DNA of 64,000 nt from the NCBI GenBank assembly GCA_903859705.1, contig CAIONQ010000107.1, positions 62,001 through 126,000 of the forward strand, in the 5' to 3' direction. Both the position numbers and the translations under genes were made by a program. Every line of letters begins with the position of its first letter. The stretch's first letter is position 1. Below the pieces are notes generated by a model that made no database searches, had not been told where the DNA came from, and was given only the letters and a program-made list of their open reading frames with translations. This DNA comes from an uncultured Chthonomonas sp. GTDB taxonomy: Bacteria > Armatimonadota > Chthonomonadetes > Chthonomonadales > Chthonomonadaceae. Below are positions 36,178 to 44,853 of this stretch, piece after piece.

Positions 36178-37181
36178 AAACTGAGCGCTGCAATTGCCCA
36201 GGCAGTGGCCGTTATGGATATGAACTGATCCTTTACATGCGGAAAACCGCTTTCGAAGTAGGGTTGAACAGGTTTGGCGCGCGTAGTTACATGCCATGTT
36301 CCGTCTGGTAACTGTGCCTTCAGCAGGTACAGCTCGGCACGCATCAGCGCCCTATCACCAGGCTTTGCCACACCAGAAGATAGTAACGCATAAACTGCAG
36401 TAGCAGTGGCATATACGTCCTCTCCAGCTCCATCGAGCTGAGCCCATCCCCCATCTTTGCCCTGAGTCTTTAGCAGATCGTCAGCAGCAGAAGATAGAGT
36501 TGTACCGCGCCCACCTGCCTCGTACAGCCCCATCAGTTTAAACACTCGGTCTTCGTGTTCTGTAACCGGAGTTGCCTGCAACCACGCCATCGCCTTTTCA
36601 ATTCTGCCCGCTATCTGTGTAGTCTTTGTGGCATCTCCATAGAGCTTCAAAGTACGTATAGAAAGCGCAGTATCGGTAAAGCTGCTGTGCTCTGATGGCG
36701 GACGATTGGATCGAGCCTTCCAATACGGCTGATCCGGATCTCGGCGTAGCACGTAGGCAGCCACTGCATCGGTAACGGCGCTCTTCGGCTCTTCGTTGGC
36801 AGAAAGTGCCAGCATTGCGTACCCGGCGCGCGATATGCCACCAGGCTGACCGTCGCCATCGGTGTATAGCTTAATGTCGCGCTTCAAATCGTCTCGCGTA
36901 TGCGCCAGCGCCTTCTGCAGCGGCTCACGAGCCGTTGCATGCCCGGCTTTCAGCGCCAGTCGCAGCGCCAGGCCGGGTGCTCCCTGATGGTGGCAGGAGA
37001 AGCAACTTACCTTTGTGGGGTACACCTCAATCGATTTTGCCAGCGGAACGATCGCTCGGTCAATCGATGCGTAGGCGGCAGATACTTTACCGTTAGCAGG
37101 TTCTGCGCCGCCATGGCTGGCTATCAGCCCAATTAATCCCACCGAACTAAGTGCTACATTGCACAAAAGATACCTTCGCAC
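36168..37181 (-). CDS. CXXCH-containing alpha/alpha-toroid (prenyltransferase/squalene-oxidase repeat-like) secreted protein
   Basis: Protein of 337 residues with an N-terminal hydrophobic signal (LLCNVALSSVGLIGLIAS) and a single CFSCHH (CxxCH) site near residue 60, so a covalently bound c-type haem is possible. Beyond it run helical repeats with QG-type motifs: GYAMLALSANEEP, GKDGGWAQLDGAGEDVYATA and LPDGTWHVTTRAKP. These resemble the squalene-cyclase/prenyltransferase repeat family but lack the DxDD cyclase motif. Start codon is GTG at 37181, 2 bases past the stop of the FG-GAP gene, so it is the last gene of the six-gene operon. Reaction unknown. Confidence 0.75.
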   Translation of the reverse strand: MRRYLLCNVALSSVGLIGLIASHGGAEPANGKVSAAYASIDRAIVPLAKSIEVYPTKVSCFSCHHQGAPGLALRLALKAGHATAREPLQKALAHTRDDLKRDIKLYTDGDGQPGGISRAGYAMLALSANEEPKSAVTDAVAAYVLRRDPDQPYWKARSNRPPSEHSSFTDTALSIRTLKLYGDATKTTQIAGRIEKAMAWLQATPVTEHEDRVFKLMGLYEAGGRGTTLSSAADDLLKTQGKDGGWAQLDGAGEDVYATATAVYALLSSGVAKPGDRALMRAELYLLKAQLPDGTWHVTTRAKPVQPYFESGFPHVKDQFISITATAWAIAALSFYN

Positions 37182-37183
37182 GG

Positions 37184-38401
37184 CTAAACCCCCAGGTTCT
37201 CAAACAAAAACAGGCCACTTTTGCCAGGTGCCAGTATATCTGTACGGCTTTTGGATACTATGTGCCCTGTAAATAGCTGCAGACCCGTGCCCGCCTGAGT
37301 GCCTTCGTCGATTACATATCGTGTCCAACGTGCAGTCGGTCTGTCATAGGCATAGTAGCAAATCACCAGCGGTTCTGCGGCGCCCGGGTCGTGGTCATGC
37401 GCCTTATAGCGCTTACCCGTTAGCACAACCGGCTGGCCCTTGCGTTCGATATCCGCCAGCATAAGTGCATGCGCCTGAGACCAAGTGGTATCTATAATGT
37501 GCTCCACCCACTTTTGTGGAGAAGAGGGCGATTGTTGCTGATACCACGCCAGGCCGTATCCGTGCCCACTGCCGATTACAATGTCGTTTCTGCCATCGCC
37601 ATCCACATCGTAAACCGGCATGCCGATACTTGCGCCGCCAAGGCTAAACTTGAAATCCGGGTGCCACTCCCACTTATCGTGCCCAGCATCAATATTCTCG
37701 TACCAGCCATTCGGGCAGATAATATCCACTTTGCCGTCGCCGTTTACATCCCCCCAACCTACTCCATGGCCAGCCCCCTCTTTGCCAACGAAGTGCTCTA
37801 TCCATTTCGGTTCTTTTCCGGTTTGCAGTTCGTACCAAACCACCTGCCCCGCGCAGTTTGGCAAAATAGTAATTTTGCCTTTGCCGAGTATTGGGGCTGT
37901 GATGGTGGTTTCGGCACTTCCCGGCTTAGCTATGAGGTGCCTGGGCCACAGGTCTGAGGTGCCGCCCACATTTTCATGCCAGAAGATCTCTCCAGAGGCA
38001 TAGTCGCTGGAAACGATATCGATTCTGCCATCGCCGTTGACATCAATTGGGATATCCGCAAAAGATGCTCTGTAGCCGCTCTCTGTGGCGCTTCGGCCCC
38101 ACACACCAATCTCTCTGAACTTATGTGGCGTCCAGGTTCCATGCTCATACCATGTGTCGCCGCTCACTATATCCATCTGGCCCTTACCGCTTATATTGGC
38201 AGAGCAGGCAGCCTCGAAATCGGATGAGGCACTGATTGTATGCTTTTTGAACCGAGCCCGGCTGGCTGCACTTAGCGGCTTAACCGGTGCGGTTTGTGCC
38301 AGCACGCTGTTGGCAGCCAGTGCGGCAGCAAAGCCCGCAGCGCTCGCCAAGAATCCTCGCCGGTCCATCCGAGCGTTGGAAACATTGATACGGGATGACA
38401 T
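37184..38401 (-). CDS. Tat-exported FG-GAP/VCBS repeat protein
   Basis: Secreted protein of 405 residues. The N-terminus has a twin-arginine signal (MDRRGFLASAAGFAAALA). The body is a beta-propeller of FG-GAP/VCBS repeats with calcium-binding-like loops: DVNGDGRIDIVSSD, DVNGDGKVDIICPNG and DVDGDGRNDIVIGSG. Between them Trp/His-rich strands read WYENIDAGHDKWEWH. Such propellers bind carbohydrate or protein partners; catalysis has not been shown for this type. ATG 38401 is chosen for its GGAGGG six bases upstream; a longer frame exists. Fifth gene of the operon, between the DUF1501 gene and the CXXCH-toroid gene. Confidence 0.85.
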   Translation of the reverse strand: MSSRINVSNARMDRRGFLASAAGFAAALAANSVLAQTAPVKPLSAASRARFKKHTISASSDFEAACSANISGKGQMDIVSGDTWYEHGTWTPHKFREIGVWGRSATESGYRASFADIPIDVNGDGRIDIVSSDYASGEIFWHENVGGTSDLWPRHLIAKPGSAETTITAPILGKGKITILPNCAGQVVWYELQTGKEPKWIEHFVGKEGAGHGVGWGDVNGDGKVDIICPNGWYENIDAGHDKWEWHPDFKFSLGGASIGMPVYDVDGDGRNDIVIGSGHGYGLAWYQQQSPSSPQKWVEHIIDTTWSQAHALMLADIERKGQPVVLTGKRYKAHDHDPGAAEPLVICYYAYDRPTARWTRYVIDEGTQAGTGLQLFTGHIVSKSRTDILAPGKSGLFLFENLGV

Positions 38402-38454
38402 GGAAATCCCTCCACCGTTGGCATGTGCCAACACGATTGATCTTCAGACTAATC

Positions 38455-39891
38455 TCAGGCGAGCACCGGGCGAATCACTTCACCGCTCACATCGGTAAGC
38501 CGCATATCGCGGCCAAGGTAACGGTATGTTAGCTTCTTGTGGTCAAACCCCAGCAGATGCAGGATAGTTGCATTCAGGTCGTACACGGTCTGCACGTTGT
38601 CTGCGGCTTTGTAACCAATCTCATCCGAAGAACCGTAAACGGTTCCCCCTTTAACCCCTGCTCCGGCCAGCCATACTGTAAAGGCGTTGGGGTTATGATC
38701 TCTCCCGGTAGAACCTTCGGTAAATGGCATGCGGCCAAATTCGGTATGGAACACTACCAGTGTGTTTTCAAACATGCCGCGCTGTTTCAAATCCTTCAGT
38801 AGCCCGGCAACGGGAAGGTCTATCTCACCTGCGCGCTTTGTGTGGTTTGCAACCATGCCGTTATGTGCGTCCCAGCTCTGATCGAAAACACCACCACCGC
38901 TGTAAAGCTGCACAAACCGAACCCCGCGCTCCACCAGCCGCCGCGCCATCAAGCACTGCCTGCCAAACATCTGCGTTTCCGGGCCATCCAGGCCATACAT
39001 CTTGCGCGTGGTGGGGCTTTCTTTATCTATGTCAACAGTCTGCGCCGCTTCGGTTTGCATGCGGTATGCCAATTCATAGGTTCTAATTCTGGCCGCCAGC
39101 TCCTGCTCTCCGGGGTGCGACCTCAGGTATTCGTCGTTCATCCTGTGCAGAAAGTCCAGCTCTTGCCGTTCGCTTTCCCTGGTCACACCTGTTGGCGGGT
39201 TCAGGTTCAACACTGGCAATCCAGTACTTCGGAACTGCACGCCCTGGTAAGATGCTGGCAGAAAACCGCTATTCCAGTTGCCGGCCCCACCACCAACCAG
39301 CGCTCGTGGATCGGTCATCACTATGAAGCCCGGTAGGTTTTCGTTCTCGGTGCCAAGCCCGTAAGTAATCCAGGACCCAAGGCCGGGGCGGCCACTTATT
39401 GTGCTTCCGGTAAGCATGTGATACACGGCCGGCACATGATTGTTGCTTGCAGAGGTCATCGAACGGATCTGAGCAAGATCATCTACACATGTACCGATGT
39501 TAGGAAACAGATCGGATACTGGCAAACCACTTTTTCCGTATCGTTTAAATCCCCAGGGGCTTTTCATCAAATGCCCGGGTGCTGAGCGGCCGCCGGTATC
39601 AAACCCCTTACGCCCGACTACGGATTGGCCATCCTGCTTTTCCAGTTCTATTTTAGGGTCGAAGCTGTCTACCTGGCTCAAGCCCCCGAATAAAAAGATA
39701 GATATTACGCGCTTTACCTTACCGGGAAAGTGTGGCTTGCGGGGATGCATCGGATCAGCAGGCTCTCCCTGCGCAAGTGCACCATCGCCAGCAAGGAGAG
39801 AGGCAAAGGCCAGGCTGCCAATCCCCCCACCAGCCTGATTCAAGAACTCCCGCCTTGCGATAATGCGGTGTGTTTTGTTATCTTCGGTCAC
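38455..39891 (-). CDS. DUF1501 family exported protein
   Basis: Protein of about 478 residues of the DUF1501 family, related to sulfatase/alkaline-phosphatase-like folds. The N-terminal ARREFLNQAGGGIGSLAF looks like a Tat-type signal. Family blocks are VISIFLFGGLSQVDSFDPK, RSMTSASNNHVPAVYHMLTG, QCLMARRLVERGVRFVQLY and VVFHTEFGRMPFTEGSTGRD. The GTG at 39891 has GGGAG eight bases upstream and is the likely start; an upstream ATG at 39939 would overlap the preceding gene and has no ribosome site. DUF1501 is almost always found beside DUF1549/DUF1553 genes, as here. The reaction remains unknown. Confidence 0.92.
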   Translation of the reverse strand: MTEDNKTHRIIARREFLNQAGGGIGSLAFASLLAGDGALAQGEPADPMHPRKPHFPGKVKRVISIFLFGGLSQVDSFDPKIELEKQDGQSVVGRKGFDTGGRSAPGHLMKSPWGFKRYGKSGLPVSDLFPNIGTCVDDLAQIRSMTSASNNHVPAVYHMLTGSTISGRPGLGSWITYGLGTENENLPGFIVMTDPRALVGGGAGNWNSGFLPASYQGVQFRSTGLPVLNLNPPTGVTRESERQELDFLHRMNDEYLRSHPGEQELAARIRTYELAYRMQTEAAQTVDIDKESPTTRKMYGLDGPETQMFGRQCLMARRLVERGVRFVQLYSGGGVFDQSWDAHNGMVANHTKRAGEIDLPVAGLLKDLKQRGMFENTLVVFHTEFGRMPFTEGSTGRDHNPNAFTVWLAGAGVKGGTVYGSSDEIGYKAADNVQTVYDLNATILHLLGFDHKKLTYRYLGRDMRLTDVSGEVIRPVLA

Positions 39892-39916
39892 GTCGTGAAC
39901 TCCCTGTCTTCCGATA

Positions 39917-42334
39917 TCAGTCGACGTAAACAAACTCATTCATATTGAGTACTGCATGGCATAGTGAGGTTAGCGGCGCAAGGCCCTCCCCTCGCTTCGC
40001 CATAAATGCACGGCAATCTGCCAGCTCTGCCACCGATGGCAGGCGGTTAAATGCCAGGGAAAACACGCGCTTTACCTGTGCAGCCGCATCGCTGCCCGCT
40101 TCTTTGTTAACGCGCTCTGCAAACAGAACTGCCTGCCGGTTAGCAAATGGGCCGTTGAGCAATGTGAGCGCCTGGGTTGGCGTGGTTGTTATGCTGCGGG
40201 CCGCAACGCTATTGGTAATCTCCGGGCAGTCAAACACTTCCAGTTCTGGCAACAACAGAGATCGTTTAACTTTTACGTAGATGCTGCGGCGCCACGTTGA
40301 TGGTCCATCTTCGCCATCCTGCCAGTTTGGCCCCTGAAATGTGTCTGCACGCAAGGTAGGGTCTACGGGCGGGTAGACCGCCGGGCCGCCTGTTGACCGG
40401 TTGAGGGCGCCGCTAACTGCCAGAACAGTATCTCTGATTGCCTCGGCCTCCAGCCTTCTTACAGGCATACGCCATAGCAATCGGTTTTGAGGATCCACTG
40501 CCTGCGGTGCCTGTCGGATTGACGAAGCCTGCCGGTATGCGGAACTAAGTAGAATCATCCGGTGCAGTTTTCGTGTGCTCCAGCCATTACTTTCGAATGT
40601 AACTGCTAACCAATCCAGCAATTCGGGATGGGATGGTAGTTGTCCGCTAATTCCAAAGTTACTGGGTGTATCCACTATTCCGTGCCCAAAGTGCTGCCGC
40701 CACACGCGGTTAACCCATACTCTGGCAAGCAGTGGATTATCCTTTGTAAGCCAATCTGCAAGCGCCAGCCTGCGGCCGGTGCTGGTTGCACCGGGTGGTG
40801 CGGCACCTAAATCTACATTGCCGCCTGGCAGGCTGCAGATAAACCCGGGCTTAACCTCTTCACCGGGGCGGCTCGCCTCACCTCTAATTAGCAGGTGGGA
40901 GGGTGGAAACGTTGCAGATCTATCGGTAACAGCCATTGCCTTTGGCAGCGAAGCACGCGTTTTCTCAAGCTCAGCAATATCTTTGCTTAGCTCGGAATAT
41001 CGTTTGAAGCTCTCTGTAGGCACGTGCATGGCAAGCTGTTCTGGGTTAGGCGCTGCTAAGCCGGCCAGATGGCAAGCGGCGGTAGCCGCAGCAGTTATAG
41101 GTGCCAGCTCTGCCAGCAGGGGTGCCAGCTTTGTATCTAGCCTCGCATTCGCTTCATCAGCTGCCTTCCGCTCATTGTCAGTCGGTACATCTATTTCTCG
41201 TCGTTCGGAGGGTGCAAATACCGCGGAAAGTCGGTAGTAATCCTTTTGAGTAATTGGATCATACTTATGATCGTGACACCGTGCGCAGCCAAGCGTAAGG
41301 CCAAGAAATGCACCTCCTGTTGTGCTTACGATGTCATCCAATTCGTTGGCGCGGTTCTGATCATTGATCATTACGATGTCAACGGGTCCGCATGCCAGAA
41401 AACCGGTTGCGACAATGCCTTCTCTGGCTGCGTCGGCATTCAGCTTCATTTCATCGCCAGCAACCTGCAGCTTCACAAACTGATCGTATGGCATATCCCG
41501 GTTGAAGGCATTCACTACAAAATCGCGGTACTTAAACGCCAGTGGTCTATCTCTATCGCCCTCAAAGCCGCCGCTATCTGCGTAGCGCACTATATCTAGC
41601 CAGTGACGAGCCCACCGTTCGCCATACGCTGGCGTAAATAACAGGCGATCTACAAGGCGCTCATAAGCATCTGGACGCTTATCTGCAAGAAACGCCACCG
41701 CTTCTTCGGGCGTGGGCGGAAGCCCTGTTATATCAAACGTTACGCGCCGCAGCAGCGTTTTTCGATCTGCTGCTGCTGAAGGCACCAGCCCCTGTTTTTT
41801 AAGCTTCGCAAGTACGAAGGCATCTATAGGGTTACGGATTGGGAAAGTGACCGGAGCAACTCTTGCAACACCTGGCACCGGGGGGAGAACCGGCTTTCGG
41901 AAAGCCCACCAGCCAGAAGCTCCTCCGGCTGGCGCAGGTGGTGCGCTCCCGGCAAATGCCGCACCGGCATCCAACCAGGATTTTATGGTTGAAATCTGCT
42001 GTGGTGTTAACCTGTCTGCGGGGGGCATCTGCTCCCCGTTTGGGGCCGTAATGCGTTTGTAAATCAGGCTGGTTGCTGCCTTACCTCTTGCCGCCGATCC
42101 ATGCTTGCCACCTGCCTTAAAGCCCGCTGCTGTTGAGAGATCCAGGCCACCAAGACGAACCGTGGTGTTATGGCAGGATAGGCAGCGATCGGCAAGGACT
42201 TTTGTAGCGGAAGCTGCAACGCCTTGCGCTCGCCCTGTTGTTGGCAGCACGCTAACAACAATGGAGACTGCCGAGAAAAGCAGCCATCTAACTGTTATCA
42301 TTGCCATGCGTTTCGATGTTCTGAGTAAGCGCAT
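39917..42334 (-). CDS. DUF1549/DUF1553 protein with planctomycete-type cytochrome C domain (PSCyt1-PSCyt2-PSD1)
   Basis: Large exported protein of 805 residues. A signal segment (VRWLLFSAVSIVVSVLP) precedes a PSCyt1 domain with the haem-c site RCLSCHN at about 51-57. It continues with the methionine-bearing GEQMPPADRLTP, the usual axial ligand region. Residues about 150-360 form DUF1549 (FPIRNPIDAFVLAKL, FDITGLPPTPEE, YGERWARHWLDIVRYADSGG). Residues 520-770 form DUF1553 (LADWLTKDNPLLARVWVNRV, HFGHGIVDTPSNFGISG, RRLEAEAIRDTVLAVSGAL). An additional haem-independent function is not known. Start ATG 42334 lies 7 bases after the binding-protein stop with GAGG in front. Confidence 0.93.
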   Translation of the reverse strand: MRLLRTSKRMAMITVRWLLFSAVSIVVSVLPTTGRAQGVAASATKVLADRCLSCHNTTVRLGGLDLSTAAGFKAGGKHGSAARGKAATSLIYKRITAPNGEQMPPADRLTPQQISTIKSWLDAGAAFAGSAPPAPAGGASGWWAFRKPVLPPVPGVARVAPVTFPIRNPIDAFVLAKLKKQGLVPSAAADRKTLLRRVTFDITGLPPTPEEAVAFLADKRPDAYERLVDRLLFTPAYGERWARHWLDIVRYADSGGFEGDRDRPLAFKYRDFVVNAFNRDMPYDQFVKLQVAGDEMKLNADAAREGIVATGFLACGPVDIVMINDQNRANELDDIVSTTGGAFLGLTLGCARCHDHKYDPITQKDYYRLSAVFAPSERREIDVPTDNERKAADEANARLDTKLAPLLAELAPITAAATAACHLAGLAAPNPEQLAMHVPTESFKRYSELSKDIAELEKTRASLPKAMAVTDRSATFPPSHLLIRGEASRPGEEVKPGFICSLPGGNVDLGAAPPGATSTGRRLALADWLTKDNPLLARVWVNRVWRQHFGHGIVDTPSNFGISGQLPSHPELLDWLAVTFESNGWSTRKLHRMILLSSAYRQASSIRQAPQAVDPQNRLLWRMPVRRLEAEAIRDTVLAVSGALNRSTGGPAVYPPVDPTLRADTFQGPNWQDGEDGPSTWRRSIYVKVKRSLLLPELEVFDCPEITNSVAARSITTTPTQALTLLNGPFANRQAVLFAERVNKEAGSDAAAQVKRVFSLAFNRLPSVAELADCRAFMAKRGEGLAPLTSLCHAVLNMNEFVYVD

Positions 42335-42341
42335 TCAGCCT

Positions 42342-43439
42342 CTATTTCTTGTTCTTGCCCGTTATTACGCTCAAATCAACCAGCAGTTCCCCACCCGGTT
42401 TTACGCTACCATCCAGAATTCCTACAGCGAGGCGTACTGCATTTTCGCCCATATAATCCGGGTGCTGTTCCACGGTGCCAATCAGCTCTCCGCTCGCCAG
42501 GTACGTCTGCACCTCTTTGATGTTGTCGTAGCTAACCACCAGGGTTTTACCGGCCTTGCCTGCTGTTTTAAGCGCATTGATGGCACCTATTGCCATTTCA
42601 TCATTTGCGCAGAAAACACCATTAATATCCGGGTGAGCCGCCAGCATGTTCGCCATCACGCCCTGTGCTTTTTCGGTTTTCCAATCGGCAGATTGAGAAT
42701 CAACAATGGTTAACTTGCCTTTAACCGCTGCTTCAAATCCACGTTTTCGGCTTTCGGCGTTGTCTACACCCCGGATACCTTCAATAACCACAGCGTTGCC
42801 TTTGCCGCCCAGCGCATCTGCCAGCGCCTTGCCGGCGAGTACGCCTCCGGCCTCGTTATCGGCGCCAACATAGCCGCCTGGCGTAACGCCCGCGCTTTTC
42901 AGTGCTTCGGCGTCCAGGCGGTTATCTACATTGATTATAACGATGCCCTTATCGGCTGCCGCTTTTAGGGCCGGCACCAGCGCTTTGGAATCGGCGGGGG
43001 TGATACATATTGCATTGAAGCCCTGCGATGCCGCGTTCTGAACCAGGGCTGCCTGCTTATCTACATCGGTTTCCTGCGGGGCAGCCTGCACCTCGCCGGT
43101 TACGCCCAGCTCAGCGCATGTTTTCTTAAATGACTCGACCATCGGCTTAAAGAACGGGTTGTTGAGCGTTTTAACAATCAAAACGATTTTGTATGGTTTC
43201 TTCGCTTTCGTCACCGTTTTAAGATCTGCGGAGGTAAGCCTGGGTGCCGCGGCCGCTGGTGCTACAGGCGCTGAATTTGGCTTCGGATTATCTACTTTAC
43301 CGCCACTATCGGTGGTTGGCTCTTTGCCGCATGCCACAAACGCTATCGCCGTAACCGCAAGCAATGCTGCAGCCAGATGCAATCTGCGCGCCGGGCGAAT
43401 AGCTGCGCCCCCAGCAGTGTTAAGCTTCATCGATTTCAC
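42342..43439 (-). CDS. Sugar ABC transporter substrate-binding lipoprotein (ribose-type, Peripla_BP_4)
   Basis: Periplasmic binding protein of 365 residues. The N-terminus has a basic stretch, a hydrophobic core and a lipobox FVAC, so it is a lipoprotein. After a Pro/Ala-rich linker the fold begins KPYKIVLIVKTLNNPFFKPM, then AAPQETDVDKQAALVQNAAS, NAICITPADSKALVPALKAA and IVIINVDNRLDA. These blocks are diagnostic of the RbsB/XylF-like group. The C-terminal half has GVFCANDEMAIGAINAL and VVSYDNIKEVQTYLASG. ATG 43439 follows AGGAGTG. It lies between the permease and the cytochrome-type gene. A sugar or sugar-like ligand is expected. Confidence 0.93.
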   Translation of the reverse strand: MKSMKLNTAGGAAIRPARRLHLAAALLAVTAIAFVACGKEPTTDSGGKVDNPKPNSAPVAPAAAAPRLTSADLKTVTKAKKPYKIVLIVKTLNNPFFKPMVESFKKTCAELGVTGEVQAAPQETDVDKQAALVQNAASQGFNAICITPADSKALVPALKAAADKGIVIINVDNRLDAEALKSAGVTPGGYVGADNEAGGVLAGKALADALGGKGNAVVIEGIRGVDNAESRKRGFEAAVKGKLTIVDSQSADWKTEKAQGVMANMLAAHPDINGVFCANDEMAIGAINALKTAGKAGKTLVVSYDNIKEVQTYLASGELIGTVEQHPDYMGENAVRLAVGILDGSVKPGGELLVDLSVITGKNKK

Positions 43440-43464
43440 TCCTGCCTATCTATAAACTAAAGTT

Positions 43465-44643
43465 TCAGCCTGCTGCAACTACCTTCAAACTGCGCCGTGA
43501 GCGCAGCTGATCAGCTATAACAGTAAGCACAATCACCGCGCCCAGCACCACCTGCTGCAGGGTATCTGGCACGTGCACAAGTATGAGGCCAGCGGTGATA
43601 ACGGTAATTGTCAGCGCACCAGCCATGGCACCCGGAATGGAGCCTTTGCCGCCAGACAGGCTGGTGCCGCCTATAACCACCGATGCTATGGCATCCAGCT
43701 CGGCCCCGCTTGCCGCATTTGTACTTGCCTGCCCGAACATGGCGGTTATTACAATGGCGGCAGTGGCGGCACAGGCTCCGGAAAGCACATAGGCCAGAGT
43801 CTTGTAAGATATGACGTCAACTCCTGAAAGACGTGTCGCCTGTTCGTTGCCACCAATAGAAAGAATGTAACGGCCAGTTTTGAACCGTGCAAGCAGCACG
43901 GACCCTGCAACCACCACACTCAGGGTAATAACGGTAAGCGGGAGCCCATGGCCCAGCGCCATCAGGCGAGGCGAAAGGGCTGTAACGCTTTCGCCATTGG
44001 TTGCGTAAAGCGTTAGGCCCCGGGCAATGCTCATCATCCCGAGAGTTACAACAAATGGCGGCACATTTCCTGTAGAAACCACTAAACCGTTAATTGCGCC
44101 GCAGGCGCATCCAATTAAAACGCACACGGCAGCTGCAATTTCCAGATGCACGCCACCTGCCAACCCTTTTGCCAGCCCTATTCCCAATAGCGCCAGAGCA
44201 ATGGCAAACACAGCCGCCGTGGCTGCGAGGCGTGTGGGGCCAGATGGCAAGCGGCGAAACACAAGCAAGGAGGGAATCAACGCAAGTGGAAGGGCGGCAA
44301 TAGCGGCCAACCAGGGAGGCATACTGCCACCCATCGAAAGGCCCAGCCCTACCCCGGCTAGCGCTGCCACGGAGCCAACCGAAAGATCGATTCCGCCCGT
44401 TAGCACCACAAAACTCATACCCACTGCCAATACGATGTTTCGGGCAGATTGCTGAAAGATATTGGGCAGATATTCCGCACGGAAAAACGTGGACCGGAAT
44501 GTGGGAGAAATCGAAAACAGAGCAATTACCACAAACAGCATCGAAAATTGGCGCACTGGGGCAAACATGCCAGCAACCCGGCGCGCTTGATTAGGTGTAG
44601 CATCCGAATTCGGGGAGTAATCAGAGTTCTGTAAACGATTCAT
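43465..44643 (-). CDS. Sugar ABC transporter permease (RbsC/XylH type)
   Basis: Inner-membrane permease of about 392 residues with 9-10 hydrophobic segments. Family blocks are AVGMSFVVLTGGIDLSVGS, then GNVPPFVVTLGMMSIARGL, YILSIGGNEQATRLSGVD and ASVVIGGTSLSGGKGSIPGA. The GGNE.AARLSG and GG.SL.GG.G...G patterns are the classic RbsC signatures. There is an insert at about 110-145 relative to shorter members. Start ATG 44643 (MNRLQN) is likely; no strong ribosome site. It is the first gene of the six-gene operon. The expected ATPase (RbsA-like) is neither here nor adjacent. Confidence 0.92.
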   Translation of the reverse strand: MNRLQNSDYSPNSDATPNQARRVAGMFAPVRQFSMLFVVIALFSISPTFRSTFFRAEYLPNIFQQSARNIVLAVGMSFVVLTGGIDLSVGSVAALAGVGLGLSMGGSMPPWLAAIAALPLALIPSLLVFRRLPSGPTRLAATAAVFAIALALLGIGLAKGLAGGVHLEIAAAVCVLIGCACGAINGLVVSTGNVPPFVVTLGMMSIARGLTLYATNGESVTALSPRLMALGHGLPLTVITLSVVVAGSVLLARFKTGRYILSIGGNEQATRLSGVDVISYKTLAYVLSGACAATAAIVITAMFGQASTNAASGAELDAIASVVIGGTSLSGGKGSIPGAMAGALTITVITAGLILVHVPDTLQQVVLGAVIVLTVIADQLRSRRSLKVVAAG

Positions 44644-44853
44644 AAGGTGAACTAGAAACGGGACTGCCAACTTAATGCCAGCAGCAGATTAAGAGTGATG
44701 CAGAGTGATGCAGTATAACAAAAAGTGGGACGGAGGGCAAGCGGAGGACGCTTAGCTGAGCTGGCGGGTGTGACCTGTACGGTAATAATAACCAGTGAGG
44801 TAGTTCGAAGAATTACCGATTTGGCGTGCCGAAGGCAGCACCGGACGATTTAC

